Assembly (NCBI RefSeq): GCF_000765665.2
Contig: NZ_JROZ02000002.1
Coordinates: forward strand, 1 to 64,000
Length of the DNA: 64,000 bases
Direction of reading: 5' to 3'
From: Helicobacter sp. MIT 05-5293
Lineage (GTDB): Bacteria > Campylobacterota > Campylobacteria > Campylobacterales > Helicobacteraceae
Below, one piece after another: positions 47,584 through 58,234 of the stretch. Under the pieces are notes generated by a model that was not told the origin of the DNA, did not search any database, and saw only the letters and a program-made list of their open reading frames with translations. Position numbers and translations under genes: made by a program. Numbering within the stretch: position 1 is the first letter of the stretch; each line of letters begins with the position of its first letter.

Positions 47584-47599
47584 AGGCACAGAAAGTGCT
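47584..47599 (+). promoter_or_regulatory. Possible sigma-54 promoter
   Basis: AGGCACAGAAAGTGCT has the GG-N10-GC core of RpoN promoters and the GGCAC of the -24 element, but the -12 element is GTGC rather than TTGC. It is 101 bases before the 103-residue ORF, and only just past the PP-loop stop. Unconfirmed. Confidence 0.35.
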
Positions 47600-47611
47600 G
47601 TTTCTCAAGTA

Positions 47612-47630
47612 AAGATTCTAAGAGAATCTT
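47612..47630 (+). repeat. Inverted repeat downstream of the PP-loop gene
   Basis: AAGATTCT and AGAATCTT around a 3-base loop. Possible terminator or attenuator between the PP-loop gene and the next ORF; no T run. Confidence 0.4.
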
Positions 47631-47699
47631 ATGCTTATAATAAATGTGTCGATATTATAAATGTATTGTATTTAGAATCTTCAAGAAAAGGAGGAGACA

Positions 47700-48011
47700 A
47701 TGGCACTTAGCACAATTGGTAATATCACTTACCTTAATCAAAATGCTCAATTAGGCTCAATACAACAAGCCAACCAAATGCAAAAAGTGGATTTTATGTT
47801 GAATGCTAATATGCAAGAATTTGTTGATCGCCTTAAGGCTGTGCAAGAAGTTTCTCCTGCTCCACAAATTGAAGCTATTGACCCTGATGATAAACGAGAC
47901 AAACAGCAATCATTTGAGCAAGAACAAAATGCCCAGTCAGAAAGTCCTAGTGAAGAATCTGCTCCAGAAGAAGTATTTTCTTCAACACATTTGCTTGACA
48001 TACGCGCTTAA
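47700..48011 (+). CDS. Small hydrophilic protein, function unknown
   Basis: 103 residues. No signal peptide or membrane helix. The first 50 residues are helix-forming (SIQQANQMQKVDF, then MQEFVDRLKAVQEV); the rest is acidic and Gln/Ser/Glu-rich, probably disordered, ending LLDIRA. ATG follows AAAGGAGGAGACA, a very strong site. A sigma-54-like sequence upstream hints at a flagellar connection, which is weak inference. Confidence 0.7.
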   Translation: MALSTIGNITYLNQNAQLGSIQQANQMQKVDFMLNANMQEFVDRLKAVQEVSPAPQIEAIDPDDKRDKQQSFEQEQNAQSESPSEESAPEEVFSSTHLLDIRA

Positions 48012-48063
48012 AGCTTTCAAATCAGATTCTGTTTGAAAGCTTAGATTCTCTAAAGTGAAGAAA

Positions 48064-48366
48064 ATGATTGTTCTGCACACCACCACACCGAGTAAAAAAG
48101 AAGCAAAACATCTTGCTAAAATTCTTTTGGAAAATAGATTTGTTGCTTGTGCGCAAATTACCAAAATACGAAGTTATTACACTTGGAATGAGCAGATTGC
48201 ACATGAAAAAGAATACCTTTTAATACTTAAGACTCATAAAAAACACAAGAAAAATATCCAAAAGATTCTTAAAAAATATCATAGTTATGAATTGCCTCAA
48301 ATGATTTTTCTCAAAGCGAAAGCAAGCAAAGCATATCAACAATGGCTTAATGAGAATCTTATTTAG
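48064..48366 (+). CDS. cutA: CutA-like divalent cation tolerance protein
   Basis: 100 codons from ATG 48064 (a GTG at 48055 is possible). CutA1 features: HTTTPSKKEAKHLAKILLENRFVAC near the start, SYYTWNEQI, EKEYLLILKT and YELPQMI. A trimeric ferredoxin-fold protein linked to copper tolerance in E. coli, though its true role is unclear. Confidence 0.9.
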   Translation: MIVLHTTTPSKKEAKHLAKILLENRFVACAQITKIRSYYTWNEQIAHEKEYLLILKTHKKHKKNIQKILKKYHSYELPQMIFLKAKASKAYQQWLNENLI

Positions 48367-48555
48367 CGTTATTCTTGAATTTTGTTGTTTTTGAGAGTAT
48401 TGTCTTTTAAACCTAAAGTAAAATATTCTTTTATTAACGAATTGAGTAAAAATATCAAAATTAAACTATTTTTTTACTTTACTTGCCAAAAATCGATTTA
48501 TTTTCATGAAAACATTGGTAAAATTGCACAAAAATATTTTAGATTGAGGTAAAAA

Positions 48556-49761
48556 ATGAAGCCTAGAATCTTAATCATCGGTGGAGGATACGGGGGATTA
48601 CGCACAGCGATGACTTTGCAACAGCATTTGCATCAACAAGCAGAAGTTACATTAATCAGCAAGCACGACTATCATTATCAAACCACACTTTTACATAAAG
48701 TTGCTATCGGCACATTAAGTGCAAGGAAATCCAGAATCTACTTTCGTAAAATCTTAGATTTGACAAAGGTTCAGTTTATTAAGGATAAGATTATCGAAAT
48801 AAAACCCGATTCAAAACAGGTCATTGGTAATGGTGGCGTGTATGAATATGATTATCTTGTGATTGGATTAGGATTTAAGCCCGAAGGGTTCGGTATCAAA
48901 GGTGTAGAAGAGCATGCACATAAACTTTCTTCGTTAAATGCTGCTTTGAAGCTTGATAAAGCCATCGAATATAAATTTAAAGAATATTGCCACACAAAGA
49001 ATCAACAAGACTTAAGCATTATTGTTTGCGGGACAGGATTCACAGGGATTGAGTTTGCAGCGGAGCTTGGCTCACGACTTGATGAATTGTGTCTTATTGG
49101 TGGAATTCCTCGAGATATTCCTAAAATCACTTGCATAGGTCGTTCGGATAGAATCTTGCCAATGTTTAGCAAAAAGTCAAGCGCAATTGCTCAAAAAAAG
49201 CTTGAATCTTTTGGCGTAGAGGTGATATGTGGAGGTGATGTGCAAGAAGTCAAAACCGATGGTGTAGTGATACGCAAAGATGGTGAATTAAAAGAAATCA
49301 AAGGCAATACGATTTTATGGAGTGCAGGCGTTCGTGGTAGTGATATTGTCGAAAAGTCTCCTTTGGAGAATACAAAAGGTCGTGTCAAGGTCGATGCGTA
49401 TTTGCGTTCGCCCCAATACGAGAATATCTATGTTGTTGGCGATTGCGCTCTTTGTACCTCTCGTGATGCTATTCATGCTCCCACAGCACAACTTTCTGCG
49501 CAAATGGGGGATTATGTGGGGAAAAGTCTTTTGAAGATTCTTGATGGTAAGGAGCAAAAAGAGCCTTTTAAATTTGTTCATCGAGGCACGGTTTGTTCGA
49601 TAGGACACACTGATGGAGTAGGTATTATCTATAAGCAAAGTATCAATGGTGAATTTGCAGCGTTTCTTAAAAACTTTATTGAAAATAAGTGGCTTTATGG
49701 TATCGGCGGAGCGAAGCTTGTTTTCAAAAATGGGCAATTTCGTTATCGCACAAGCAATTAA
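48556..49761 (+). CDS. Type II NADH dehydrogenase (NDH-2-like)
   Basis: 401 residues. FAD motif IIGGGYGGLRTA (7-18), NAD motif VCGTGFTGIEFAAELG near 157-172, and a third FAD contact YVVGDCA near 294. The C-terminal tail (FLKNFIENKWLYGIGG) fits a membrane-associated amphipathic helix. Would pass electrons from NADH to quinone without pumping protons. A sulfide:quinone reductase is less likely because the matching Cys pair is absent. Monocistronic. Confidence 0.85.
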   Translation: MKPRILIIGGGYGGLRTAMTLQQHLHQQAEVTLISKHDYHYQTTLLHKVAIGTLSARKSRIYFRKILDLTKVQFIKDKIIEIKPDSKQVIGNGGVYEYDYLVIGLGFKPEGFGIKGVEEHAHKLSSLNAALKLDKAIEYKFKEYCHTKNQQDLSIIVCGTGFTGIEFAAELGSRLDELCLIGGIPRDIPKITCIGRSDRILPMFSKKSSAIAQKKLESFGVEVICGGDVQEVKTDGVVIRKDGELKEIKGNTILWSAGVRGSDIVEKSPLENTKGRVKVDAYLRSPQYENIYVVGDCALCTSRDAIHAPTAQLSAQMGDYVGKSLLKILDGKEQKEPFKFVHRGTVCSIGHTDGVGIIYKQSINGEFAAFLKNFIENKWLYGIGGAKLVFKNGQFRYRTSN

Positions 49762-49875
49762 TTTTACAAATATTTCCAAGATAATGGGTTTTTCAATATT
49801 TATATGTTATAAAGCCTAACATTTGCACATTTGCATGGATAAGTGCATTGAAAGCCCTATATTAAGGAATATTTA

Positions 49876-50889
49876 ATGGATAACACACATATAAGTTATA
49901 AAGATTCAGGTGTGGATATTGATGAGGGAAATGCTCTTGTCGAGGGTATTAAACCCATTGTAAAGACGACTTTTGATGAAAATGTGATAGGGGGGATAGG
50001 ATCATTTGCTGGAGCTTATGCCTTGCCACAAGGTTATAAGAATCCTGTCATATTAGGCGCAACTGATGGCGTAGGCACAAAATTAAGGCTTGCTATTGAT
50101 GCACACAGGCTTGATAGTGTCGGTATTGATTTGGTAGCAATGTGTGTGAATGATTTGATTTGCAATTTTGCTTTGCCTTTATTTTTTTTGGATTATTATG
50201 CTACGGGTAAGCTTCATAAAGATGACGCACTTTCTGTTATCAGCGGTATCGCTAAAGGTTGCAAAGAAGCGCAATGTGCATTGATTGGCGGGGAGACTGC
50301 AGAAATGCCCGGAATGTATCATAAAAGTGATTTTGATTTAGCAGGGTTTGCAGTAGGGATTGCTGAACGAGAGGATATACAAAGCTGTAAGGTTTGTCCC
50401 GATGATGTCCTAATAGCTTTGCCTAGTAGTGGATTCCATAGTAATGGATATTCATTGGTTCGCAAAGTGCTTTTTGAAAAATTGAAAATGAAATACGATG
50501 ATGTGTTTGAAGGCAAACCCTTGATTGATATACTTCTTACACCTACGCGTATTTATGTGCCTATTTTCCGATCACTTTTTGGCGATGAAAACCTGCGTCC
50601 TAGCCTTCATGGATTGGCTCATATTACCGGAGGAGGTATTATTGAAAATCTTCCGAGAATCCTCCCTCCACAGCTTGGAGCAAATATTTTTAAAAAATCT
50701 TTGCAAACACCCGCTATCTTTCAATTAATTGCTCAATATGTTGATGAAGCTGAACTTTATCGCACTTTTAATATGGGAGTTGGTATGATTCTTGCTGTAG
50801 ATAAAAACAGAGCAGACTGTATTCTCCAACAAACGAATGGTTATATCGTAGGGGAGGTGTGTTCTACAGAGGGTATTAAATTAACCTAA
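49876..50889 (+). CDS. purM: Phosphoribosylformylglycinamidine cyclo-ligase (AIR synthetase)
   Basis: 337 residues. SYKDSGVDIDEGNALVEGIK near 7-26, GATDGVGTKLRLA, ALIGGETAEMPGMY, and the GLAHITGGGIIENLPR loop. Fifth step of purine synthesis. Start ATG follows TTAAGGAATATTTA. Confidence 0.97.
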   Translation: MDNTHISYKDSGVDIDEGNALVEGIKPIVKTTFDENVIGGIGSFAGAYALPQGYKNPVILGATDGVGTKLRLAIDAHRLDSVGIDLVAMCVNDLICNFALPLFFLDYYATGKLHKDDALSVISGIAKGCKEAQCALIGGETAEMPGMYHKSDFDLAGFAVGIAEREDIQSCKVCPDDVLIALPSSGFHSNGYSLVRKVLFEKLKMKYDDVFEGKPLIDILLTPTRIYVPIFRSLFGDENLRPSLHGLAHITGGGIIENLPRILPPQLGANIFKKSLQTPAIFQLIAQYVDEAELYRTFNMGVGMILAVDKNRADCILQQTNGYIVGEVCSTEGIKLT

Positions 50890-50910
50890 AATTTTTCACA
50901 AGGCTTCCTT

Positions 50911-51732
50911 ATGAGCATAAAATTTTTTTTTAAGCTATACCTGCTTCCGTTTTTTGTCGTCTTAAGCGGTATAGCAATTTATACATTGATCGTGGTATGG
51001 ATTGACCAAAAAAGCCTAAGAATTACTCAATATCACCGTGCCAATATACAAAACATAGATGATATCACTAATGGAGAATTAGCATTATCTACACCTTTAT
51101 CAATAGATTTGTTAGAAGAAAATTTGAATGATATACCATTAGACGAAACAAATACAGAGAATCTTGCTACAAATACGACAGAAATGCCTGTCGATATTCT
51201 AGAGATTCCCACAGATTCTGAAAACCAAGAATCTGAAACGAACAATCTCGCATCATTAAATCTTCCACAGATTGATGAAAGGAATGAGCAAAATCCTGTT
51301 TCTCCAACACAAGTGCCTCAAATAGCTGAATTAGCAAAAGTTTATCGTTATGCCAAAGCTCGTATCAATATCCGCCGCAATCCTTCTTCAGAATCTCCGG
51401 TTATTTCGCGTGCAAATACAGATGAGAGCCTAGAAGTGATAGGAGAGTCTTTGGAGTGGAGCAAAGTAAGAAATGCTGCTGGTGTAGAGGGCTATGTCGC
51501 TACTCGTTTGCTTAAATTGCGTCCAAATCCTACTAGCGGTGAAATGTATATTGTGATTCCCAACACACTTAATGTTCGTTTGCATATGGATAGGACTTCA
51601 CCTATTATCGGTCATTTGACAAAAAATATGCGTGTTGATGTGTTAGAAATCAATGGTGAATGGGCAAAGATTCAGCTTCCTAATAAGCAATATGGCTATA
51701 CAGCATTAAGCTTTCTTGCGAAGGAGCCGTGA
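50911..51732 (+). CDS. Membrane-anchored bacterial SH3 domain protein
   Basis: 273 residues. One N-terminal membrane helix (about 9-31), an acidic Asn/Glu/Thr-rich linker (about 35-135), and two SH3_3-type domains at about 143-200 (ARINIRRNPSSESPVI) and 212-270 (NTLNVRLHMDRTSPIIG). Probably periplasmic and peptidoglycan-binding; function inferred from the fold only. Overlaps the aroE ORF region at its end. Confidence 0.85.
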   Translation: MSIKFFFKLYLLPFFVVLSGIAIYTLIVVWIDQKSLRITQYHRANIQNIDDITNGELALSTPLSIDLLEENLNDIPLDETNTENLATNTTEMPVDILEIPTDSENQESETNNLASLNLPQIDERNEQNPVSPTQVPQIAELAKVYRYAKARINIRRNPSSESPVISRANTDESLEVIGESLEWSKVRNAAGVEGYVATRLLKLRPNPTSGEMYIVIPNTLNVRLHMDRTSPIIGHLTKNMRVDVLEINGEWAKIQLPNKQYGYTALSFLAKEP

Positions 51733-51734
51733 TT

Positions 51735-52547
51735 ATGCTTCGTTTTTTTGGTGTTTTCGGCTCACCCATTGCGCATTCTAAGTCGCCATTATTGCATAAT
51801 GATGCTTTTCATATTTTGCAGAATCAAATTCATTTCAGTGGGTATTATAGTCGTATTTTGTTGGAAAATCCTTCGCGTTTGCGAGAGGTTTTTTGTGATT
51901 TGGGATTGAGTGGGGCAAATATTACAATTCCTCTTAAGGAGGAGGCTTACAAACAATGCGATGAGGTGAGAGGGATCGCTACTCATATCGGTGCGTGTAA
52001 TACTTGGGTATTGGATAGGGAGAATCGTATTATCGGTTATAATACTGATGCACAAGGATTCTATGAGTGTATTAAGCCTTATGGGGTAAAAACTGCCCTT
52101 ATTATAGGGGCAGGTGGTTCTGCTAAGGCTGTAGCAATGATTTTGGCGCATCATCAGATTGCCACAACGATTCTTAATCGTTCATCGGACAAGTTGGTAT
52201 TTTTTGAGCAAAAGGGATTTGAGACCTATCTTTCTAGTGAATTTAAACCTATTCAATCTTATGATATTGTGATTAATACAACAAGTGCAGGGTTAAACCA
52301 TCACGAATTGCCTCTTGCAGAATCTAAGCTTCGTGATGTTTTTACCAACGCTAAGTATGCCTTTGATTTGATTTATGGTAAGGAAACACCTTTTCTTACT
52401 CTTGCTAAATCATTTGACCTCTCTTGCAGCGATGGTAAGGATATGTTGATTTATCAAGCTGCCCTTGCTTTTGAAAAATTTTGTTTTCTTGATGAGAAAG
52501 TGTTGGATACGCAGCAAATTATCGCTTTAATGCGCGAAGTCTTATAG
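51735..52547 (+). CDS. aroE: Shikimate dehydrogenase
   Basis: 270 codons from ATG 51735, with AAGGAG eight bases before it. VFGSPIAHSKSPLLHN, GANITIPLKE with catalytic Lys, and NADP motif LIIGAGGSAKAVA. Reduces 3-dehydroshikimate in aromatic amino-acid synthesis. Its ribosome site lies in the end of the SH3 gene. Confidence 0.96.
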   Translation: MLRFFGVFGSPIAHSKSPLLHNDAFHILQNQIHFSGYYSRILLENPSRLREVFCDLGLSGANITIPLKEEAYKQCDEVRGIATHIGACNTWVLDRENRIIGYNTDAQGFYECIKPYGVKTALIIGAGGSAKAVAMILAHHQIATTILNRSSDKLVFFEQKGFETYLSSEFKPIQSYDIVINTTSAGLNHHELPLAESKLRDVFTNAKYAFDLIYGKETPFLTLAKSFDLSCSDGKDMLIYQAALAFEKFCFLDEKVLDTQQIIALMREVL

Positions 52548-52611
52548 AATCTAAGCAAAAATATAGTCATTTTGTATTAAAATCGTGCTTATTTAGGATA
52601 AAAGGATTATT

Positions 52612-52890
52612 GTGATTATTGATGATACTTTGCTTTCACGCCTTGAAAAGCTTGCTATGATACATATTAATGAGGATAAGCGTCAAAAAATACAAGGAGA
52701 GCTTACCGAGATACTTGGGTTTGTCGAAAATATTTCTCAACTTGATATTCCCAGTCATTGTTTTGATGAAGAGCTCAAAACACCTATGCGCGAAGATTCT
52801 CCCAAAGATGCTTGTGTCGCTAAAGATGTGCTTGCTTCCGCTCCCAATGCACAAGATGGGTTTTTTATCGTGCCAAAAATAATTGAGTGA
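52612..52890 (+). CDS. gatC: Glutamyl-/aspartyl-tRNA amidotransferase subunit C
   Basis: 92 codons from GTG 52612, preceded by AAAGGATTATT. LLSRLEKLAMI near the start and LGFVENISQLDI in the middle are typical of GatC. Stabilises GatA in the complex that makes Gln-tRNA and Asn-tRNA. ung begins 1 base after its stop. Confidence 0.9.
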   Translation: MIIDDTLLSRLEKLAMIHINEDKRQKIQGELTEILGFVENISQLDIPSHCFDEELKTPMREDSPKDACVAKDVLASAPNAQDGFFIVPKIIE

Positions 52891-52891
52891 T

Positions 52892-53611
52892 ATGTCAGAA
52901 TCGACTCGTATTGATCTTGACAAAGTCAAGATGCCTGATGACTGGAAAACTCTCCTCAAAGATGAGCTTTTAAGTCCTTATTTTGCAGATATTAAATCAC
53001 ATTATATGGACGCGATTCACAGACACGAAGTCATTTATCCACAAGCGAAACATCTTTTTAATGCTTTTTATCTCACACCCTTAGATCGTCTTAAAGTCGT
53101 TATTTTAGGGCAAGATCCTTATCATAATGCTTACCCTATTGATGGTGTATTGACACCCCAAGCAATGGGATTGAGTTTTAGCGTCCCTAGAGGTATGCCT
53201 ATCCCACCTTCTTTACAGAATATCTACAAGGAGCTCTCACGGAGTCTGAATCTGTGTATGCCAAATCATGGGGATTTGAGCGGTTGGGCGAAGCAAGGTG
53301 TGCTTTTACTCAACGCAATTCTTAGTGTGCAAGCTAATCAACCGACTTCACATAAACATTTTGGTTGGGAACAATTTACTGATGGTGTGATACAAACTCT
53401 CTCTGACCACAAGACACATCTTGTTTTTATGCTATGGGGGAATTATGCGAAGAAAAAAGCAGATTTAATTGATCAAAGTAAGCATAAAGTGATTTGTGCT
53501 CCGCACCCAAGCCCACTTTCAAGAGGCTTTATCGGGAGCGATGTTTTTGTCCAAGCAAATGACTATCTCCGATCCATTCATCAAGAACAGATTCTTTGGG
53601 ATCAGCTTTAA
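52892..53611 (+). CDS. ung: Uracil-DNA glycosylase
   Basis: 239 codons from ATG 52892 (a TTG at 52883 is an alternative). Catalytic GQDPYHNAYP with Asp75, LLLNAILSVQ, and HPSPLSRGF. Family-1 enzyme that removes uracil from DNA. The stop is 8 bases from the convergent copper chaperone gene; I see no terminator between them. Confidence 0.96.
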   Translation: MSESTRIDLDKVKMPDDWKTLLKDELLSPYFADIKSHYMDAIHRHEVIYPQAKHLFNAFYLTPLDRLKVVILGQDPYHNAYPIDGVLTPQAMGLSFSVPRGMPIPPSLQNIYKELSRSLNLCMPNHGDLSGWAKQGVLLLNAILSVQANQPTSHKHFGWEQFTDGVIQTLSDHKTHLVFMLWGNYAKKKADLIDQSKHKVICAPHPSPLSRGFIGSDVFVQANDYLRSIHQEQILWDQL

Positions 53612-53619
53612 TCCCAAGT

Positions 53620-54081
53620 TTAGCGTTTGTGTGCGCCGCGTGAAGAATCTTGTTTTCTCTCTTGCACAGGCACTTCAAGCGTGATTTTTTCTTTATTGTC
53701 AAAGTGCAAAGTAACATCAACCTTTTCGCCCTTTTTGAGAGGAGATTTGAGATCAATTAGCATTAAATGCAAACCACCGGGTTTAAGCTCAAGTGATTCT
53801 TTAGGTTTGATTTCAAGCTCTTTAATTGCAATCATTTTCTTGTCTTTGCCCTCACCCTCGACTTTGTGAATCTCAAAAGTTTTACTTCTTTCACTCTCGC
53901 CAGAAAGCAAGCGAATAGGCTTTGAAGAGAGATTTTTTATGTGCATAAATACACCAACCATATTTGAATCCGCGCGTGTAGTGTAGGTGTAGGGTTGCGT
54001 GATTTCGATATTTTTAGATTCTGCGGCAAAAAGCATACCGATACCACATACTAGACTGATTAAGCTCATTTTTAGTTTCAT
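53620..54081 (-). CDS. Periplasmic copper chaperone PCu(A)C
   Basis: 153 residues. Signal peptide 1-19 (ends MLFAAES). The PCu(A)C domain shows Met41 and Met46 in the first strands, His72 in FEIHKVE, and GGLHLMLID with the HxM ligand pair. Delivers Cu(I) to cytochrome oxidase, which links it to CcoS at 5969-7156 only by pathway. Ends with a basic, disordered tail. ATG follows GGAGGTCAAA. Confidence 0.9.
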   Translation of the reverse strand: MKLKMSLISLVCGIGMLFAAESKNIEITQPYTYTTRADSNMVGVFMHIKNLSSKPIRLLSGESERSKTFEIHKVEGEGKDKKMIAIKELEIKPKESLELKPGGLHLMLIDLKSPLKKGEKVDVTLHFDNKEKITLEVPVQERKQDSSRGAHKR

Positions 54082-54111
54082 TTTGACCTCCGTAATTTAA
54101 AAAGATGAAAG

Positions 54112-54117
54112 ATTATA
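54112..54117 (-). promoter_or_regulatory. Predicted -10 element for the copper chaperone gene
   Basis: TATAAT on the minus strand with an upstream TG, about 30 bases before the ATG. The rest of the 166-base gap to ppc holds nothing I recognise. Confidence 0.5.
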
Positions 54118-54247
54118 ACATTCTAATCACATATTATTTCCAACAGACAAAATTTATACGAAGATTCTGTTAAGTTTAAGAGAAATGGGAGAAAATTATC
54201 ACCCCCCAAGATGAGAGGATAAGGAGAATCAAAGCATTCCATACGAT

Positions 54248-56953
54248 TTAGCCTGTGTTGCGAATCCCTTGTGCAATCCCTACGATTGTCGCGTGAATCT
54301 GCTCCATTAGCCTTTGACGCTGTTTGGGGTAATTACAAGAATGATATTTTTTGATGAGTTCAATTTGTGTGAGATTAAGCACGCTTAAATAAGGGCGTCT
54401 TAGAAGAATGGATTCTCGAATGTTTGATTCTCTATCAAGCAATACATTTTCTCCACGCAAAAATAAAAGATATTCCATTGTGAGTTGGTATTGGCTATAA
54501 ATACTCTCCCACACATTTTTTTGGATATTTTTATTTTTGACAAATTCATTATAAAGTTTAGCAATGTCTAAATCCACTTTCATAAAGGCTTGAGAGATGT
54601 TATCAATCGTGGTTTTAAAAAACAGATTCTCTTCATAGCAGGCTTTGAGCGCGGATTTATCACCCGATGCCAAACCGCTTCCTAAACCATACCATGCGGG
54701 GATAATTGCTCGATTCTGTGTCCATGCAAAGACCCATGGAATAGCGCGTAAGTCCTCGACTTTTTGGGTGTCTTTGCGTTTGCTAGGGCGAGATCCTAAG
54801 TTGAGATTCTGAATAAACTCAATTGGTGTAGCATTTTTGAAATATTCCATAAAACCATTATATCCATAAACAAGCTCTCGATAATGTTCGCAGGATTTTG
54901 CTGATACAGGCTCAAGCAGATTGATTGTGTGAGTATCAATGTGGCAAGATTCACCCACACAGAATCTGTCATAGACTTCTTTTTTGAGCAACGCGCTGAT
55001 AGTGCTAGAGAGATTTTTTGTAGCACTTTTTTGTTGCAAGTATTTTGCACTAATCATTTCACCTTGTTCAGTTGTTTTAAGCACACCGCCTATGCTTTGA
55101 GGTGCTGAAGACAATAATGCTGCTTCAAGACTTCCTCCACCGCGAGAGACGCTTCCCCCTCGACCATGGAAAAAATTGATACGAATTTTGAGTTGCGATT
55201 GAAGTTTGGCAAGATTCTCAATTGCCTTGTAAAGATTGTAATTACTTGCAAAGATACCGCCATCTTTGCTTGAATCTGAATAACCTATCATGATTTCTTG
55301 TTGCATTTGGTGGTCAATGAGGTATTGTTTGTAATGAGGATTGTCAAAAAGTGTCCGAATGATTCTAGGAGCTTTTTGTAAATCATCAATCGTTTCAAAA
55401 AGTGGTGTGATAGAGATTCTTGCTTTTGGTTTTTTGCTTTTAGATTCTTTAGAGGTTTTCCACAGTTCACTTTGTTTGGCAAGCCATAGCACACAGAGCA
55501 AATCACTTGCTTGTGTGCTCATTGAGACGATAAAGCTTTGCAAGACTTCTTCACAAAGACGATTTTTTGACCATTGGATTTTTAAAAACGCTTCCACGAG
55601 CCGCGCAGAATCTGGCGAGAGTTGATCAATAATCGTATGAAGATTGATTCTTTTATGGCTTAATGCTCGGTTAAGAATCTCGATTTTTTGATGTTCGTTT
55701 AGGTCTTTGAAATCGCTATCGCATAGCCCCATAAGGCAAAAAATCTCACAGATTGTTTTAACAATCACATCACGATGTTCGCGAAAATCCATTCGTAAAA
55801 GATGAAAGCCTCCTAAAAGTGCTAAGTGTCGTAGCTCAATGAGACGACTTGCAGACAGCGAATCAAGGGATTCTATCATCATATCAATATCATCTAAAAA
55901 CTCTTGGATACTTTTGTAGGTAAAATTCACGCTATCAGGCACATTGATAAGAATCAAGCGATTTTCAAGTTTTTTCTTGATGAGGTAGAGTTTGGCACGG
56001 AAAGGTTCTCTCTCGAAAAGTCGTAATTCACTGCTTGAGAGCTCATGTTTTTCAGATTCGAGAGATTGGAGAAATCGTTTGCTTGGTTGGATAAAGTCAA
56101 TTGACATTGAAAGCTCGCGTATAAGCTTATTGACGGATTCTAAATACACATTGACAATCGCTCTTTGAGAAGTTTTCATTACTTTTGTCATTACTTCATT
56201 GCTCACGAAAGGATTCCCATCTCTGTCGCCCCCAATCCAGCTCCCTAAGACAATAGGCGAAGCTTCCAGCTCTTGCCCTAATACTTCTCTCACATCGCCG
56301 AGCACTTTTGTGGAGGCATCAAGTATTGAGCTTTCGATGATATAAAGGAGATTGTCTAGCTCAAAGAGAATCTCCATTTTCTCACTGCGCACTAAATGCG
56401 TATTCCACAAGAGATTCAGCCGATAAAATAAATGTTCGCGGGCTTGTTTGCTTTGATAGGCAAAGATTGATTTGATGTCTTGGCTCATTTGGTGATGCGC
56501 TTCAAGGAATGTGCGGCGGCGAGATTCTGTCGGGTGTGCGGTAAAAACGGGATAAAATGTCAAATCTTTAAGCACTTCGATAATGTCATTTTTATCATAT
56601 CCTTCTTGGAGTAGCCCTTGAATAGTTTTGGAGAGATGGTTGAGCGTGTAAGTTTCGCTAAGATTAATCTCTTCGATAATATTTAAAAGCATATGGTAAA
56701 GAGTGAATGCTTTGATGATGGGTAGAATCTTGTCTTCTTTAGCAATAAGCGAAAGTGTATCTGTAAGGGTTTGTTGCAGGGTGAGTGTGGATTTTTGTGA
56801 TGACGGATTATGCTCAAGGCATTTTTGAAGCATTACAAAATAAGACTTGACTTTTTTATCAGTTCTCTCAAGCATTTCAGTGAGAATCTCCGACACAAAT
56901 CGAAATTCTTGAGGGCTTAAAAGTGTTGATTTTTTGGAGGATTTTTGCATCAT
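54248..56953 (-). CDS. ppc: Phosphoenolpyruvate carboxylase
   Basis: 901 residues, full length. Catalytic His140 in FTAHPTESRRR, IGGDRDGNPFV near 238, GYSDSSKDGGIFASN near 553, FFHGRGGSVSRGGGS near 588, and the conserved C-terminal RNTG. Carboxylates PEP to oxaloacetate. Start at adjacent ATGs. Divergent from ilvC. Its presence differs from what I recall for H. pylori, which lacks it. Confidence 0.97.
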   Translation of the reverse strand: MMQKSSKKSTLLSPQEFRFVSEILTEMLERTDKKVKSYFVMLQKCLEHNPSSQKSTLTLQQTLTDTLSLIAKEDKILPIIKAFTLYHMLLNIIEEINLSETYTLNHLSKTIQGLLQEGYDKNDIIEVLKDLTFYPVFTAHPTESRRRTFLEAHHQMSQDIKSIFAYQSKQAREHLFYRLNLLWNTHLVRSEKMEILFELDNLLYIIESSILDASTKVLGDVREVLGQELEASPIVLGSWIGGDRDGNPFVSNEVMTKVMKTSQRAIVNVYLESVNKLIRELSMSIDFIQPSKRFLQSLESEKHELSSSELRLFEREPFRAKLYLIKKKLENRLILINVPDSVNFTYKSIQEFLDDIDMMIESLDSLSASRLIELRHLALLGGFHLLRMDFREHRDVIVKTICEIFCLMGLCDSDFKDLNEHQKIEILNRALSHKRINLHTIIDQLSPDSARLVEAFLKIQWSKNRLCEEVLQSFIVSMSTQASDLLCVLWLAKQSELWKTSKESKSKKPKARISITPLFETIDDLQKAPRIIRTLFDNPHYKQYLIDHQMQQEIMIGYSDSSKDGGIFASNYNLYKAIENLAKLQSQLKIRINFFHGRGGSVSRGGGSLEAALLSSAPQSIGGVLKTTEQGEMISAKYLQQKSATKNLSSTISALLKKEVYDRFCVGESCHIDTHTINLLEPVSAKSCEHYRELVYGYNGFMEYFKNATPIEFIQNLNLGSRPSKRKDTQKVEDLRAIPWVFAWTQNRAIIPAWYGLGSGLASGDKSALKACYEENLFFKTTIDNISQAFMKVDLDIAKLYNEFVKNKNIQKNVWESIYSQYQLTMEYLLFLRGENVLLDRESNIRESILLRRPYLSVLNLTQIELIKKYHSCNYPKQRQRLMEQIHATIVGIAQGIRNTG

Positions 56954-57049
56954 TATCCTTTAGTTGTGATTTGATAAATTATAACCTAAGTTTGTTTTAA
57001 CTATAATCCTTGTTTCAATAAAACTTGAGCGATAAATGTCGCACAATGA

Positions 57050-58093
<1,044 letters not shown>

Positions 58094-58120
58094 GCCTTTT
58101 AATATTTTTTCCCTTCCTAA

Positions 58121-58146
58121 GCCCTCTTTTATTGATTTAAGGGGGC
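58121..58146. terminator. Possible terminator between ilvC and the DUF475 gene
   Basis: Stem GCCCTCTT and AAGGGGGC (one G-T pair) around a 10-base loop, in the 141-base gap between convergent genes. Confidence 0.4.
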
Positions 58147-58234
58147 AATCTGTTTGATTTTCGTTATAAAATGCTACTTTACTTTTAATCTTTAAGCCAC
58201 GATTTCAATTCATTGAGAATCCTAAATGTCGAAT

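Noticed and set aside
49315-49779. 154-codon ORF antisense to the NADH dehydrogenase gene
   Set aside because: It mirrors well-conserved FAD-protein coding sequence and has no domain or start signal of its own.
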